Assembly (NCBI GenBank): GCA_006384855.1 | Contig: VCJN01000247.1 | Span: 1-64,000 of the forward strand | DNA: 64,000 nt | Direction: 5' to 3' | DNA from: Tetraselmis striata | Taxonomy: Eukaryota; Chlorophyta; Chlorodendrophyceae; Chlorodendrales; Chlorodendraceae | In this document: positions 22,501 through 30,414 of the stretch, one piece after another | How the letters are laid out: each line of letters begins with the position of its first letter | Position numbering within the stretch: the stretch's first letter is position 1 | Translations under genes and position numbers: made by a program | Notes under the pieces: generated by a model | What the model saw: only the letters and a program-made list of their open reading frames with translations | Told to the model about the DNA's origin: nothing | The model's database searches: none

Positions 22501-25500
22501 CCAGCGGCGACCGTGAAGCGACGGAGCCATAGGTCCCCATATGTCGAGATTGAGTACGGCGAATGGTTCATGCTCGAAACGTGAGCCGACGGTGCGAGGA
22601 ACTGCATCAACGGTGGACTTGACGAGTGCGCATACCTCGCAGAATGGCGGGGCACCGGTAACATAGGGGAGACTGGGCACCAGTTTGGCGGTTCGCAAGA
22701 TGCCGTCATGATGGGTGTGACCCATCCGCGCATGGAGGAGTGCAGCCTGGGAACGAGAGCCAGCAAAACCGCCCGAACGGCCGACAGCGGCCGCCGCCAC
22801 CGGCACGGGAGAGGCGAGTGTGCGAGCACTAGCTTGGGGCGCATCGGCAGAAGGGGTCACGACAGCGTGCAACGCGTAGAGTCCGACATCGTGCATACGT
22901 TCCACATTGACGTCCGCGCCGCAGGGGAGCGTCATGGTAGAAGTGCTGGGGCCGAAGTAGAAAGTCGCGCCGGAGGACTGCGCTGCGCTCTGGCTGAAAA
23001 GGAACTCCACTGCGTGCGGAAGAGCGGCGGTGGGAAGGCCGGGAGCGTGGAGTACATTCCGCAAAACGGAGACGACTGGTTGACCAGCGGTAGATGTGTA
23101 AGTAACTTGTAAGGTACCCACACCGTAAACTGTTGCGCGTAGGCCGCCAAGGCGAAACTGGTCCGAGGATGCCAGTGTCGTGTAAGTATAGAAACGACGA
23201 CGCCGCCCAACGACGTGCCACGATGCGCCGCTGTCCAGGAGGAATAGCTGAGGACTGGGAGGTGCGGTGTTGGGAAGAACATCACACGCGGGTAGAGCCG
23301 CACAGGGTATAGATGTGCAAAGATAGGCCGCCACGGCCCGGAAGAACCAGACCGCGAGGTTGCGGTCGACGCAGCCTCCGAGGGCTGCACACGACTCGTT
23401 GTTGGGGATAGATGTGCAGAGCACCGCGTTCCTAGGGAAACCCATGATGAGAGCGCGCACTAGAGCATCCGGTTCCTCCATCTTTCCAAAATGCATCAGC
23501 ATGCCAGCACCAGGAGATCCGTCCGGCTGAGGACGAAAGGCATAACTCCCTGCCGTTGCGACTAGTTTAGGGAGGTGATGTTGGTCATGGCGAATGCATG
23601 TCCATTCGGGCGACAGGCCGTGCGATGACAGCACCGACGCCAGTGGCGGAGCCGAGTGACGTTGAGCGGCGTAGTGGTCCATGAGAGAGCTATAAGGAGC
23701 GGCGTTGGTCCACAGGAGTGTACGCCGGGCAGCCGACGAACCGTAGTCCAACGCGTTCACGATGAGAGGCTCGCCAAGAGAGAGGATAAGCTCTGGACAC
23801 TTCAGCGCTCCCGGCACATTTTCTATTAAGTAAGAAACTGAGGCAGGCTGCGCATCCGCCAGATGCCGTACAATGCGAATGACGGCTGCCATGACGCCGC
23901 TGCGCATATCCTCCCACCCGCGACCGGAGCCAGCACTAGACCAGGGCTCACAACAGGGCCCCGCAGCAACCAGGGTGACTGGAGGCATGGCCGCAAGCAC
24001 ATCCTCAGTGATTAAGGTCACGTCTTGCGGCGTAGAGGAGAACGCCTCCTGCAAGGCGTCCTCGTGGAGCTGGGTCGGGTACTCGGCAGACAGCATCCGA
24101 AGGCGGTCCGCAGCCCAACGTCTCCGCACGGGACTAATTTCGCAAAGTGTCACCCTAGTGACCGCAAAGCCTGCCGTCAGCATGCCGTCGAGCAGAGAGA
24201 GCGTCCCACCGCAGCACAGCCCGAAGAAGTGATTGATGATGAGAGCATGAGGAAGAGGCACCAGGCCCACGGTCTGAAGGGACGGAAGCTCCGGGGCGGA
24301 GGCGGGGGGTGCAGCAGCAGCTGTGAAAACCAATGCGGATGGCGCGCACATGTCCATGGTTGCGGTGCAGCCAGTCGGAGTCGCAGGGCCCGTGACTGGT
24401 GAGTGATGGTCAATGGCGGGTCGCTCCAACGGCAGTGATACGCTGTCAAGGGCATGCGTGCAAAGTGAGGAATGGCCACGTGGCCGGAGTGGACCAGCGG
24501 CAGATGGGGCATCAGTGTAGAGAGAGTAGTGACGCCCACAATTTGTGTGGTCGATGAGGGGTGAGGCCGATCCACGTAGAGCACATGTGTCGTGCTGACC
24601 GCCGCGCCCAGCCAGACCAACGCCGCCACTCCGCGCGGCCGTGGTGTCGTTGAGGAAACCGCAGTCACCGCAGTCAGTATAGGTGGCGCACTCAGCGCCC
24701 TCTCCGCCAGCACGCGTTCCATCCACCACGTCGAACAGCTCATCGAATCCATCACAGCCGGCCGAGACGGAGTAACTGCGCTGTCCTTGCGGGAGCTCAG
24801 TAGGTGTAGTCTCGGCGACGGTGGGGGAGGGCACATTGAATCCGTCGCAGATGGGAAGGGAGAGCGGAAAAACGGGGGCGTGAGCCATGCACACGAAACC
24901 GTCCCCAGGCAACTCCACGGTGGGGGGGGCGCTGGCGATAGCGCCAGTGGGCCGCCCGCGAGGGAACACATGCGGCTGGGACTTGACAGGGTTCGGGCGT
25001 GCTCCCGCTGAAGTGCGAAGGCCGCCGCTGGCAAGCCACGCAGGTTTCTCCGCCGGCGGGGAATCAAGGAGCCTGGAGCCGTTGACGTGCCGTGTTTGCC
25101 AGCAATACGGTGCTGTGTGACGGGAACGACCACAGCGACTGCATTCACGGTCGGGGTAGGACTGGGTAGGGAGCGACGCCGACATTGCCACTGGTGGTGG
25201 GGTGACGGGAGCAGGAGCGCGAGTAATAAGGTCAACGTGCGGTGACAACGACGGGCGCCTGGCGGCCTCACGAAGAGCCTTGATCATGACCTTGCCGCGA
25301 AGCGCTGCGTAGTCGCAGTGGATGCCATCTGCCCGTAGCTCCTCCAAGTCGTCCCGCAGTTTCTCATAGCGCTCGTGAATACCGGGAACATAACATAGAT
25401 CCATGAAGTCGTCGTCCGTAAGCTCCGCCTCCAGGGTTGTACGCAAGGTACGGCGCGCAGTCTCCATGCGATAAAGGTAGGCGCCTAAGTCTTCATGTGC

Positions 25501-25914
25501 GAGTTGACCACGGCGCAGGCCGTCCAGTACCGTTTTTACGTGCCTATGCTTGTGCTGCTGAAACATGTTTAACACCGCTCCCCATGCAGCCGCGCCATGA
25601 TGGTTGTCGATAGCGAGGACATCGTTGTCAAGAGGGGTACAATAATTGACCTCCGCAGTTGCAAGAGGATTTTGTTGAACGGCTGCCTCCACGCACTCGA
25701 AGAGAAGATTTTGACGCAGGTAGCCACTGCTTCCGGCCAGGGCCTCAGCGAGGCCGTTTCTGGCAGCCCATGATGTAAAGGACTTGCGCCATGTGATAAA
25801 ATCTTCAATGCTTGCCCGGTCCGCAAGTTTGGGAGCGCGCTGTGGCTCGACACGTTGCATGGTGCTCTCCTCAAGAAGGACAGCGGGGGATGCGCCGGAG
25901 GTTGCCGAAGTCAT
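19516..25914 (-). CDS. Copia gag-pol polyprotein with a C5-cytosine methyltransferase domain
   Basis: One 2132-aa frame opens with ATG at 25914. Order: Gag; CCHC knuckle (CSRCGRSRHTAPYC, 258-271); a low-complexity linker; a C5 DNA methyltransferase domain at about 550-830; protease DSGAS (894); GAG-pre-integrase HHCC region (about 1060); integrase D1124, D1185, E1221 (DX35E spacing); reverse transcriptase with YVDD at 1802-1805; RNase H (DSDWAGD about 1973) to the end. The methyltransferase shows motif I (FFGLCCGGTLSLLDG), motif IV GPCCEPWSSAG with the probable catalytic Cys655 (the usual Pro before it is Cys), motif VI ENV (698-700), motif VIII RRTLLW (about 731) and motif X MGFPRN (about 826). 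The gap between VIII and X leaves only a small target-recognition region. No stops or frameshifts are present, so the element may be active. The integrase second Asp sits in VDRAAVF rather than the usual SDNGxEF. Confidence 0.93.
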   Translation of the reverse strand: MTSATSGASPAVLLEESTMQRVEPQRAPKLADRASIEDFITWRKSFTSWAARNGLAEALAGSSGYLRQNLLFECVEAAVQQNPLATAEVNYCTPLDNDVLAIDNHHGAAAWGAVLNMFQQHKHRHVKTVLDGLRRGQLAHEDLGAYLYRMETARRTLRTTLEAELTDDDFMDLCYVPGIHERYEKLRDDLEELRADGIHCDYAALRGKVMIKALREAARRPSLSPHVDLITRAPAPVTPPPVAMSASLPTQSYPDRECSRCGRSRHTAPYCWQTRHVNGSRLLDSPPAEKPAWLASGGLRTSAGARPNPVKSQPHVFPRGRPTGAIASAPPTVELPGDGFVCMAHAPVFPLSLPICDGFNVPSPTVAETTPTELPQGQRSYSVSAGCDGFDELFDVVDGTRAGGEGAECATYTDCGDCGFLNDTTAARSGGVGLAGRGGQHDTCALRGSASPLIDHTNCGRHYSLYTDAPSAAGPLRPRGHSSLCTHALDSVSLPLERPAIDHHSPVTGPATPTGCTATMDMCAPSALVFTAAAAPPASAPELPSLQTVGLVPLPHALIINHFFGLCCGGTLSLLDGMLTAGFAVTRVTLCEISPVRRRWAADRLRMLSAEYPTQLHEDALQEAFSSTPQDVTLITEDVLAAMPPVTLVAAGPCCEPWSSAGSGRGWEDMRSGVMAAVIRIVRHLADAQPASVSYLIENVPGALKCPELILSLGEPLIVNALDYGSSAARRTLLWTNAAPYSSLMDHYAAQRHSAPPLASVLSSHGLSPEWTCIRHDQHHLPKLVATAGSYAFRPQPDGSPGAGMLMHFGKMEEPDALVRALIMGFPRNAVLCTSIPNNESCAALGGCVDRNLAVWFFRAVAAYLCTSIPCAALPACDVLPNTAPPSPQLFLLDSGASWHVVGRRRRFYTYTTLASSDQFRLGGLRATVYGVGTLQVTYTSTAGQPVVSVLRNVLHAPGLPTAALPHAVEFLFSQSAAQSSGATFYFGPSTSTMTLPCGADVNVERMHDVGLYALHAVVTPSADAPQASARTLASPVPVAAAAVGRSGGFAGSRSQAALLHARMGHTHHDGILRTAKLVPSLPYVTGAPPFCEVCALVKSTVDAVPRTVGSRFEHEPFAVLNLDIWGPMAPSLHGRRWMIGANCRRTNVHLAGSLVTQAEAAGAVDRFLTFARRKGFTVPQIRVDRAAVFLCSSLEKICKDTNVDMQTCDSYSPHQNARAERPWRTLACIAKCQLLYAGLPLSFWELSWHHAVYIINRKWSAGPANVPLLAAGQEVDLSGLRVFGCPAYVHLDRTLRRKADVAAWKGIYVGQSPNSPGWQVYNPTTGAISVTRSAVFSESWRQGHTFPFGSQSFSSEPLLESPSEAATLYPQSPALSFDDDDDHAQPPTYISTGIIHPYVDSPLSPASPPPRSVHNDDHTPAPQPVLPQLPSSMASPSSTLLSAETPTSPLQRGSSLPPTTPSNVSPHAVADSSSSDGADNAAVDVRQLPPLPSSPPLRRSTRIRSSTTDDSYVYYGTTKSSCPAAPAAVVDSVSLPSTLSQHAIPCDAGVPTALLACAIPRPDTAGREFHPRSPAPTSSFCLAASAPRHSPGGDLPPDPLTYDEAMRSPYAAEWQAAVAAENTALLAKQTWKVCPLPAGHKALGTRYAFRTKFLKNGYVDKRKARFVVLGNHQRPGIDFDSTKLYAPVVSFVSIRILLALAVYLRRRIYNMDVTTAFLNAKVTEEIYIKLPRGMEEFSESGEPMVGRLLRALYGLRQSPGLWFTELDNYLKLNNFRQCTSDGCVYVQLVGTDGDFAAVAIYVDDIIILEAADPAWYPAFKTRLLAEFDCTDAGLCTWLMGMGLDWDDDDGSVILHQTKYIHDVLATFGMTDCNPQSLPCRVDTRLSATAGTLLPTDQVSLYKQLVGSLLWLSVCTRPDITAIVTKLCSYNHKPTDQHLLAAKGVLRYLAGSATLGLHYTQTTAQSFLPLFAVDSDWAGDADDRRSTSGHVGCLSGSAFCWGSHKQVTTALSSCEAEYVSASEDGRVIMFSRQFLCEVLGPTALKDHPVTLQSDNEGSLCNLRQLSVGRKLRHVDIRYHYVRELVASGAIHVEYVQSADNLADMFTKAIPNPRFSQFRARFMRDHRARPQLP

Positions 25915-26348
25915 GTTTATGGGGAAAAGAATGGGTTGAAAGGTTGAAAGTCGTCCTGCCAGTGGTAGTGAATGTGATGACAGGAAGAGGTTGGTGGTGA
26001 TGTTGCAGAATTATATGCTTTTCGGCAAGCTGAGATGATGTCGACCGCAAGCTTGTAGAGGATGAGCAAGGAGAAAGCCAAAGACGTTGAGGCTGAGGCA
26101 GACACGAAGTGGCAGAAAGTAGAGACGACGTCTGAGGACGTTGTCGACACGAGGGTGTTGAAGCAGGTGTCCAAAATATAGGAAAGGGGGAAGGAAAATC
26201 GATCAGTTTTCGAGCTGCTTTTCAGGTCGGCGCGCTTGTTGGCAAGCAGCTGGAGCGGCCGAGGCAGTGCAAAAGGAAAGGCAAAGGAAGTCGGTGGAGT
26301 TCACTCGATGCTGTCGAGGAAGTCTACCAAGTGAGAGGGCCCATAGCC

Positions 26349-26673
26349 TGACATAGGGATGGCTCAGAAACTGGAAGCAGAGAAGGAAGGAATGATTACA
26401 GTTCCGGAATTCCGGGCTATATATATGTATGGTCGTGCGGCTGAACGGTCACACCTCGGTCAGCCTCGCACGCACTCTTGATGGATACGGGTAGTTAGCC
26501 GGTATCTCTAGGGTCTCTAAGTGAAACTACTAGAACTGCTAAGCGTTGCCCTTGTATAGGGGAGGGGAACCGCCGGGTCGCCGAACGGTCACCTGACATG
26601 GTGACGATGGTGATTTAACTGTCGGGTGTAGGGTTTGACAAAGCAGGGCTAGCCAGGGTCTGACTAGCCAACA
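26349..26673 (-). repeat. 5' LTR of the copia element
   Basis: This right-hand LTR precedes the gag ATG (25914) and should contain the promoter. In sense orientation it starts TGTTGGCTAGTC and ends ATCCCTATGTCA. The target duplication AAGAG follows at 26674-26678. Confidence 0.9.
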
Positions 26674-26678
26674 AAGAG

Positions 26679-26880
26679 AACGCACGCAAAGTACTGGGGA
26701 AGGAAAAAGCCTACATTTAAGCAGAACCCTCTTAGCGCCGGGCCGCGGGGCCCGGCGATGTGGCAGGTAGTCGCTAATTGTCAGCCGGCCGGCCTAAAAG
26801 ATCTTCCGCCGAAGCCGAAGGGACGGCTTCCGGTGTGCCGACAGAGATTATTTTTCGCCCCCGGGACAGGACAGAGATAT
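26679..26880. other. Junction between the copia and recombinase elements
   Basis: 26679-26733 continues the 92-bp repeat interrupted by copia. It is followed by a perfect hairpin, CGCCGGGCC (26736-26744) and GGCCCGGCG (26749-26757) with a 4-nt loop, then an AGTCGCTA motif at 26769. No gene. Confidence 0.6.
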
Positions 26881-27180
26881 GATCTAAACTAGTTTATGGG
26901 GTTTCCATCCTTGACCTAACCGCTTTTTAGCTACAAGTGCTGCTCAGTGGTACGGGAACTAGTAACTGTTGTTGCGCGCCCTTGTTGGGTGCAGCACGAG
27001 TAGACATAAAAGCAGCCAGAACAGCTGAGCCTGCCATCTTCCAGTTTTCGCTGCGTTCCACGCAGCGATGTAAAAACTGTCTCGTGACCCGTTGCGAGCA
27101 AGGTCACCCCAGGTTGTTCAAGACCACACCCGGCTCGCCATCCGAGTGTGATATTCTCGTCCGTACGTCCGTGCGTTACC

Positions 27181-28056
27181 ATGCCAGATGGAGAAGAACC
27201 CGTCGCCGAGCCGACGTTGGAGTCGCTGAACGCAGATATGAGGGCCCAGTCTTCATTACTGCGAGAGCTGGCTACAGCTGTGGCACAATTGACGGCTCGT
27301 GATCGCGTTGTTGATGGAGAAGGGGCACATGGCTCCGACTCAGGGCAGCGCTTCGCGAGACAGCCGACAGGCAGCGGGGGAGCCGCAGAGCGCCCCAACT
27401 TGCTAGAGCTAGCCCAGAGCGGCCGTGTCGGAGCAAAATCCGTGAGTGCCGAGGATGATTACCTCGCGGTGCCAGAGCTACTGCAGAGAGCAGAGTCTGG
27501 TTACGAGGCCGTTCGACCGGTCAGCCGAGTGCCTGGACTTTTCCCTTTGAGCACCGACCTAACGAACGAGTACCTCAAGCAGGATGACCGGCGTCTGCCG
27601 GCCCAGGAGGAGTACTTGTGGGTGTCGTGTTTCGGGGCCCACATGGCCGCCCTTTTCGTGGCGCTCGACGAGCTGCTACCTTACGTCCCCGCCACTAACC
27701 AAGACTTCACCCCCTACCTCGCGAGAGCTCGGAATCACGCCGAGGCCATCGACAAGGCGTTTCGTTTTCGTCTAGCCTTCCTGCGGAAACTGAATGAGAT
27801 CAAGCGGGTGCACGGTGACCAAGGAGTTCTGGACGTGCTGCGAGATCAGCATTTTCAGCCTGCTTCGGAGCATTTGGGTTGTGCAATTTCTGGGGACCTC
27901 ATGAGGGACTACGAGCGTCGTGTCTTCGAGGCGACCGTTGCCAGCAGCGCCAAGGCGACCGCTACTTCTCGAGTAGCGGCTGCAGCTGCAGGTCGCGGGC
28001 GTGGGCGAGGACGTGGCGGCGGACGTGGACGTGGCCGCGAAGGTGAGCACGAGTGA
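27181..28056 (+). CDS. Gag-like protein of the DIRS-like element
   Basis: The 291-aa frame starts at ATG 27181, in context ACCATG. The N-terminal part is acidic and probably helical. The middle contains YLKQDDRRLPAQEEYLWVS and an Arg-rich helix (FRFRLAFLRKLNEIKRVHG). The C-terminus is an RGG-type tail (GRGRGRGRGGGRGRGRE) suited to nucleic-acid binding. It is positioned where gag lies in DIRS elements. A homologous frameshifted copy at 63171 onwards shows it belongs to the repeated element. The stop lies just after a strong donor-like AAGGTGAGC, so the annotated C-terminus may be removed by splicing. Confidence 0.75.
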   Translation: MPDGEEPVAEPTLESLNADMRAQSSLLRELATAVAQLTARDRVVDGEGAHGSDSGQRFARQPTGSGGAAERPNLLELAQSGRVGAKSVSAEDDYLAVPELLQRAESGYEAVRPVSRVPGLFPLSTDLTNEYLKQDDRRLPAQEEYLWVSCFGAHMAALFVALDELLPYVPATNQDFTPYLARARNHAEAIDKAFRFRLAFLRKLNEIKRVHGDQGVLDVLRDQHFQPASEHLGCAISGDLMRDYERRVFEATVASSAKATATSRVAAAAAGRGRGRGRGGGRGRGREGEHE

Positions 28057-28138
28057 CGGTGTAGGGCGCCGCTCGTCGGAGCTGCATGAGCCTTGCGAGG
28101 CCACCTTTCGGTGACCGCCGCAAGACGCACCCTTGCAG
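28043..28138 (+). other. Possible 96-nt intron joining gag to the recombinase
   Basis: The donor AAG|GTGAGC at 28043 and acceptor CCCTTGCAG at 28138 match the splice consensus of the host genes here. The interval is 96 nt (a multiple of 3) and contains both in-frame TGA codons (28054 and 28087) between the gag and recombinase frames, which are in the same phase. Removing it would give one 813-aa gag-recombinase frame from ATG 27181 to 29718. This is inference; readthrough or separate initiation are alternatives. Confidence 0.45.
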
Positions 28139-29718
28139 CTCAACGGCGGGATGAGCGCCCTGTGTCAGGACCTGACCCCCCCACCTTACATACTTCATTT
28201 AGACCTTCCTCGGTGCGGCGCTTCTTACAGCTACAGCCGAGTGCGGCTCAACCATCCGCACGCCTGCGCAGGGCGGCTCAACCATCCGCCTTTCTTACAA
28301 CCCCATCTCTGCGTTCGTCGGTTGTTACACTACGTGTTACAACCGGTTCGCAACGACCAAGTTTCGCGCGTGTACGTTACGCACGGGACAGGCGCTATGA
28401 GCGCGAAGGGCGCGCGGGGCGGCCCTCTTACCTGAACCTAGCCCCGCAAACCCGTACTGGAACTACTGCAAACCCGTCCAGCAACTACCGGCCAACCGCC
28501 GGGAACCTAACCGTTGCTGCCGAGTACTTTGCGAACAGTAGCCGTGCCGGTGGAACTCTGTCAGTAAAACGACGCACTTACGTAATTGACGAGCCCGCAG
28601 CTATCGCTCCATGGGCTGCGTCACTGCGATCTCGACCGCAGGACGCGTTCGGCTCAGACGAGCTAGGCCAGCGGACGCTCGACCTGCTCTCCAGCTCCCT
28701 CAGCGCTCAGACCCTCAAGAGCTACGCCGGCAGGTTGTCTCAGTTCGCTGAGTTCTGCCACGACTCCGAGAACATCAGCCCGCTGGAAGCGACTACTGCT
28801 ACTGTTGTTCGGTACGTTGCCTGGATCGGGGAGCGAGGGCACATCGCAGCTAAATCGCTGCAGCCCTACCTGTCTGCCATCAACACCTTCTTCGAGCTGC
28901 ACAACCTCGTCCCGATCGCCAAGGACATCCTACATCTCACTTCAGCAAGACGTGGGTTAATGTTGCGTCAGCGCCGACTGGACGCTGCCCCTTTGCGTGT
29001 CCCTCTGCCTGCGGATGTAGCTTACCGCTTCGTCTCAAAGGCCGAGCTAATTGTGTCTGCTCCTTACCCAGAGTCCCACCTCGACTACCGAGCCCTCTTG
29101 GCCTCGGTTGTCAACTTCCTGTTCTTTGCCAGGGGCCTTACTGGCGTCTCCTGTCGAGTGCAAGATGTGCATGTCGACACCTACAACATCACCTTGCAGA
29201 TCTACCGCGAGAAGGGTCGCGCTGGCCGACGGGGACCCGGCGACCTGCGCGTACTTCTCCTTCCAGTGTCCGAGCACCCTCGAGTCGCACGTCTCTTGCA
29301 CTACTTCATCGACAACGTCCAGTCTGCCCCCCTGGTTACTGTTGGCTTGGCTGCCTCCAACTTCTGGGCTGTCAATGTGGCTGAGCGGTCAAAACCTTGG
29401 ACTGCAGCTACGATGTCAGACTGGTTGTCTATAGCAGTCAACCTAGTCAACGCTGCCCCCCCTGCTGGCACTTCCTGGACTTCACACAGTCTACGCAAGG
29501 GCGCAGCCTCTGCAGCAAACGCCATCGGAGCGCCACTGTCCCACATCCGCTACCAAGGCGGTTGGGCCACTAACTCTGATGTCGTTCTGGACTACATCGA
29601 CCCCAACGTTCTTCCTTCTCCTTGCGCGTGGTTCTTCTTTGGACACATCGCCCCCCTCCGCCACTTCCAAGTCCAACAGGACTCCGCAGCGGTGGCCTTC
29701 CCAGTGCCTCCTTCATGA
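28093..29718 (+). CDS. Tyrosine recombinase of the DIRS-like element
   Basis: It would integrate a circular DNA copy. The open frame has no ATG before the domain, so it is probably expressed as a fusion with gag. The N-terminal SAM-like helical region is at about 28640-28930 (TLKSYAGRLSQFAEFC). The catalytic part has an Arg in FFARGLTG (about 29130), a Lys in REKGRAG, HSLRKG (the H-x-x-R box, about 29490), GGW, and the nucleophile Tyr in LDYID (29593-29595). All catalytic positions seem present. The first 150 residues after 28139 are low-complexity and may be the scar of a lost segment. The frame ends 55 nt before B1. Confidence 0.85.
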   Translation: MRGHLSVTAARRTLAAQRRDERPVSGPDPPTLHTSFRPSSVRRFLQLQPSAAQPSARLRRAAQPSAFLTTPSLRSSVVTLRVTTGSQRPSFARVRYARDRRYEREGRAGRPSYLNLAPQTRTGTTANPSSNYRPTAGNLTVAAEYFANSSRAGGTLSVKRRTYVIDEPAAIAPWAASLRSRPQDAFGSDELGQRTLDLLSSSLSAQTLKSYAGRLSQFAEFCHDSENISPLEATTATVVRYVAWIGERGHIAAKSLQPYLSAINTFFELHNLVPIAKDILHLTSARRGLMLRQRRLDAAPLRVPLPADVAYRFVSKAELIVSAPYPESHLDYRALLASVVNFLFFARGLTGVSCRVQDVHVDTYNITLQIYREKGRAGRRGPGDLRVLLLPVSEHPRVARLLHYFIDNVQSAPLVTVGLAASNFWAVNVAERSKPWTAATMSDWLSIAVNLVNAAPPAGTSWTSHSLRKGAASAANAIGAPLSHIRYQGGWATNSDVVLDYIDPNVLPSPCAWFFFGHIAPLRHFQVQQDSAAVAFPVPPS

Positions 29719-29773
29719 CTTGGCGCTACCCCTTCTCCGTCAATCCACCGCTCTCTACGTTCGCTCAAGACTG

Positions 29774-30102
29774 GCAAAAACAGACTCAACTTTGAAATGA
29801 TCTAAACTAGTTTATGGGGTTTCCATCCTTGACCTAACCGCTTTTCAGCTACAAGTGCTGCTCAGTTGTACGGGAACTAGTAACTGTTGTTGCGCCCTTG
29901 TTGGGTGCAGCACGAGTAGACATAAAAGCAGCCAGAACAGCTGAGCCTGCCATCTTCCAGTTTTCGCTGCGTTCCACGCAGCGCCCCCCCTGACTCCGTT
30001 CTCCCTCCACGCTTTCGCTAAACCATCCTGCCAATTTCGGCTCTTGACCGTGTAAAACAGCCTGCGCGACCTTTTTGGCAAAACGAGACTCAACTTTGAA
30101 AT
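29774..30102 (+). repeat. B1-A2-B2 block of the split direct repeats
   Basis: B1 29774-29799, A2 29800-29983, B2 30078-30102. The B copies match at about 25 of 27 positions, ending in ACTCAACTTTGAAAT. A2 matches A1 (26881-27067) with three small differences. The sequence between A2 and B2 (29984-30077) is only loosely similar to that before B1. Confidence 0.8.
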
Positions 30103-30414
30103 TCGGCGATATATTGCTGTAGCAGTTTCTTGAATGTTACGTCCGGCACATGTAGAGTAACATGCATATATTGTAGCAGTCATAGTGGAGAAGTAAACGC
30201 GCGCGCGGTGCGCTGCTGTAGTGACTGCCGGAGCAGCATGCAGGTGCGGTCGTTGTGCGGGCTGCGCTGGGCTGATATATTACGAATGAGACGCGCCATC
30301 AACACGACCAAACCCATCAATGAGACGCCCGAGGGCAACCAGCTGCCGCCAGCAGCAGGTCGGTCACTCGCGCGCCGCCCTTGCGTTGCCTGGCGGGGAG
30401 GATCAACCAGACCC
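30103..30414. other. Short intergenic region upstream of the RanBPM-like gene
   Basis: Only 312 bp separate the right end of the DIRS-like element from the chosen ATG. It must hold the promoter and 5' UTR of the next gene, unless that gene starts further upstream inside the element. The frame is open upstream but the residues look non-coding. Confidence 0.5.

Larger units (their letters stand above)
19118..26673 (-). mobile_element. Ty1/copia LTR retrotransposon with a DNA methyltransferase domain
   Basis: The element has two 325-bp LTRs (19118-19442 and 26349-26673), a 5-bp target duplication AAGAG (19113-19117 and 26674-26678), a purine tract next to the 3' LTR and one uninterrupted 2132-aa frame. 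In sense orientation the LTRs run from TGTTGG to TGTCA; the 3' copy ends TGTCC. I count about six differences between the LTRs (around 98% identical), so insertion is recent. It landed in a copy of the 92-bp repeat also found at 13821. No clear primer-binding site is visible downstream of the 5' LTR. Confidence 0.93.
26881..30102 (+). mobile_element. DIRS-like (PAT/Kangaroo-type) element with split direct repeats, lacking RT
   Basis: A1 (26881-27067) recurs as A2 (29800-29983) at about 98% identity. A short B sequence (GACTCAACTTTGAAAT and about 10 nt before it) occurs at 29774-29799 immediately before A2 and again at 30078-30102 as the right end. The order A1-gag-recombinase-B1-A2-B2 is that of PAT/Kangaroo elements, where the internal B1/A2 junction equals the joined ends of a circular intermediate. 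The usual reverse transcriptase-RNase H region is absent: only 36 nt separate the gag stop from the open recombinase frame. No target duplication is seen, as expected for recombinase integration. A diverged relative begins at 62872. Confidence 0.85.

Noticed and set aside
20949-25271. Several 130-364-aa frames within the copia element in other frames
   Set aside because: They are alternative-frame and antisense shadows of the 2132-aa polyprotein with no conserved domains.
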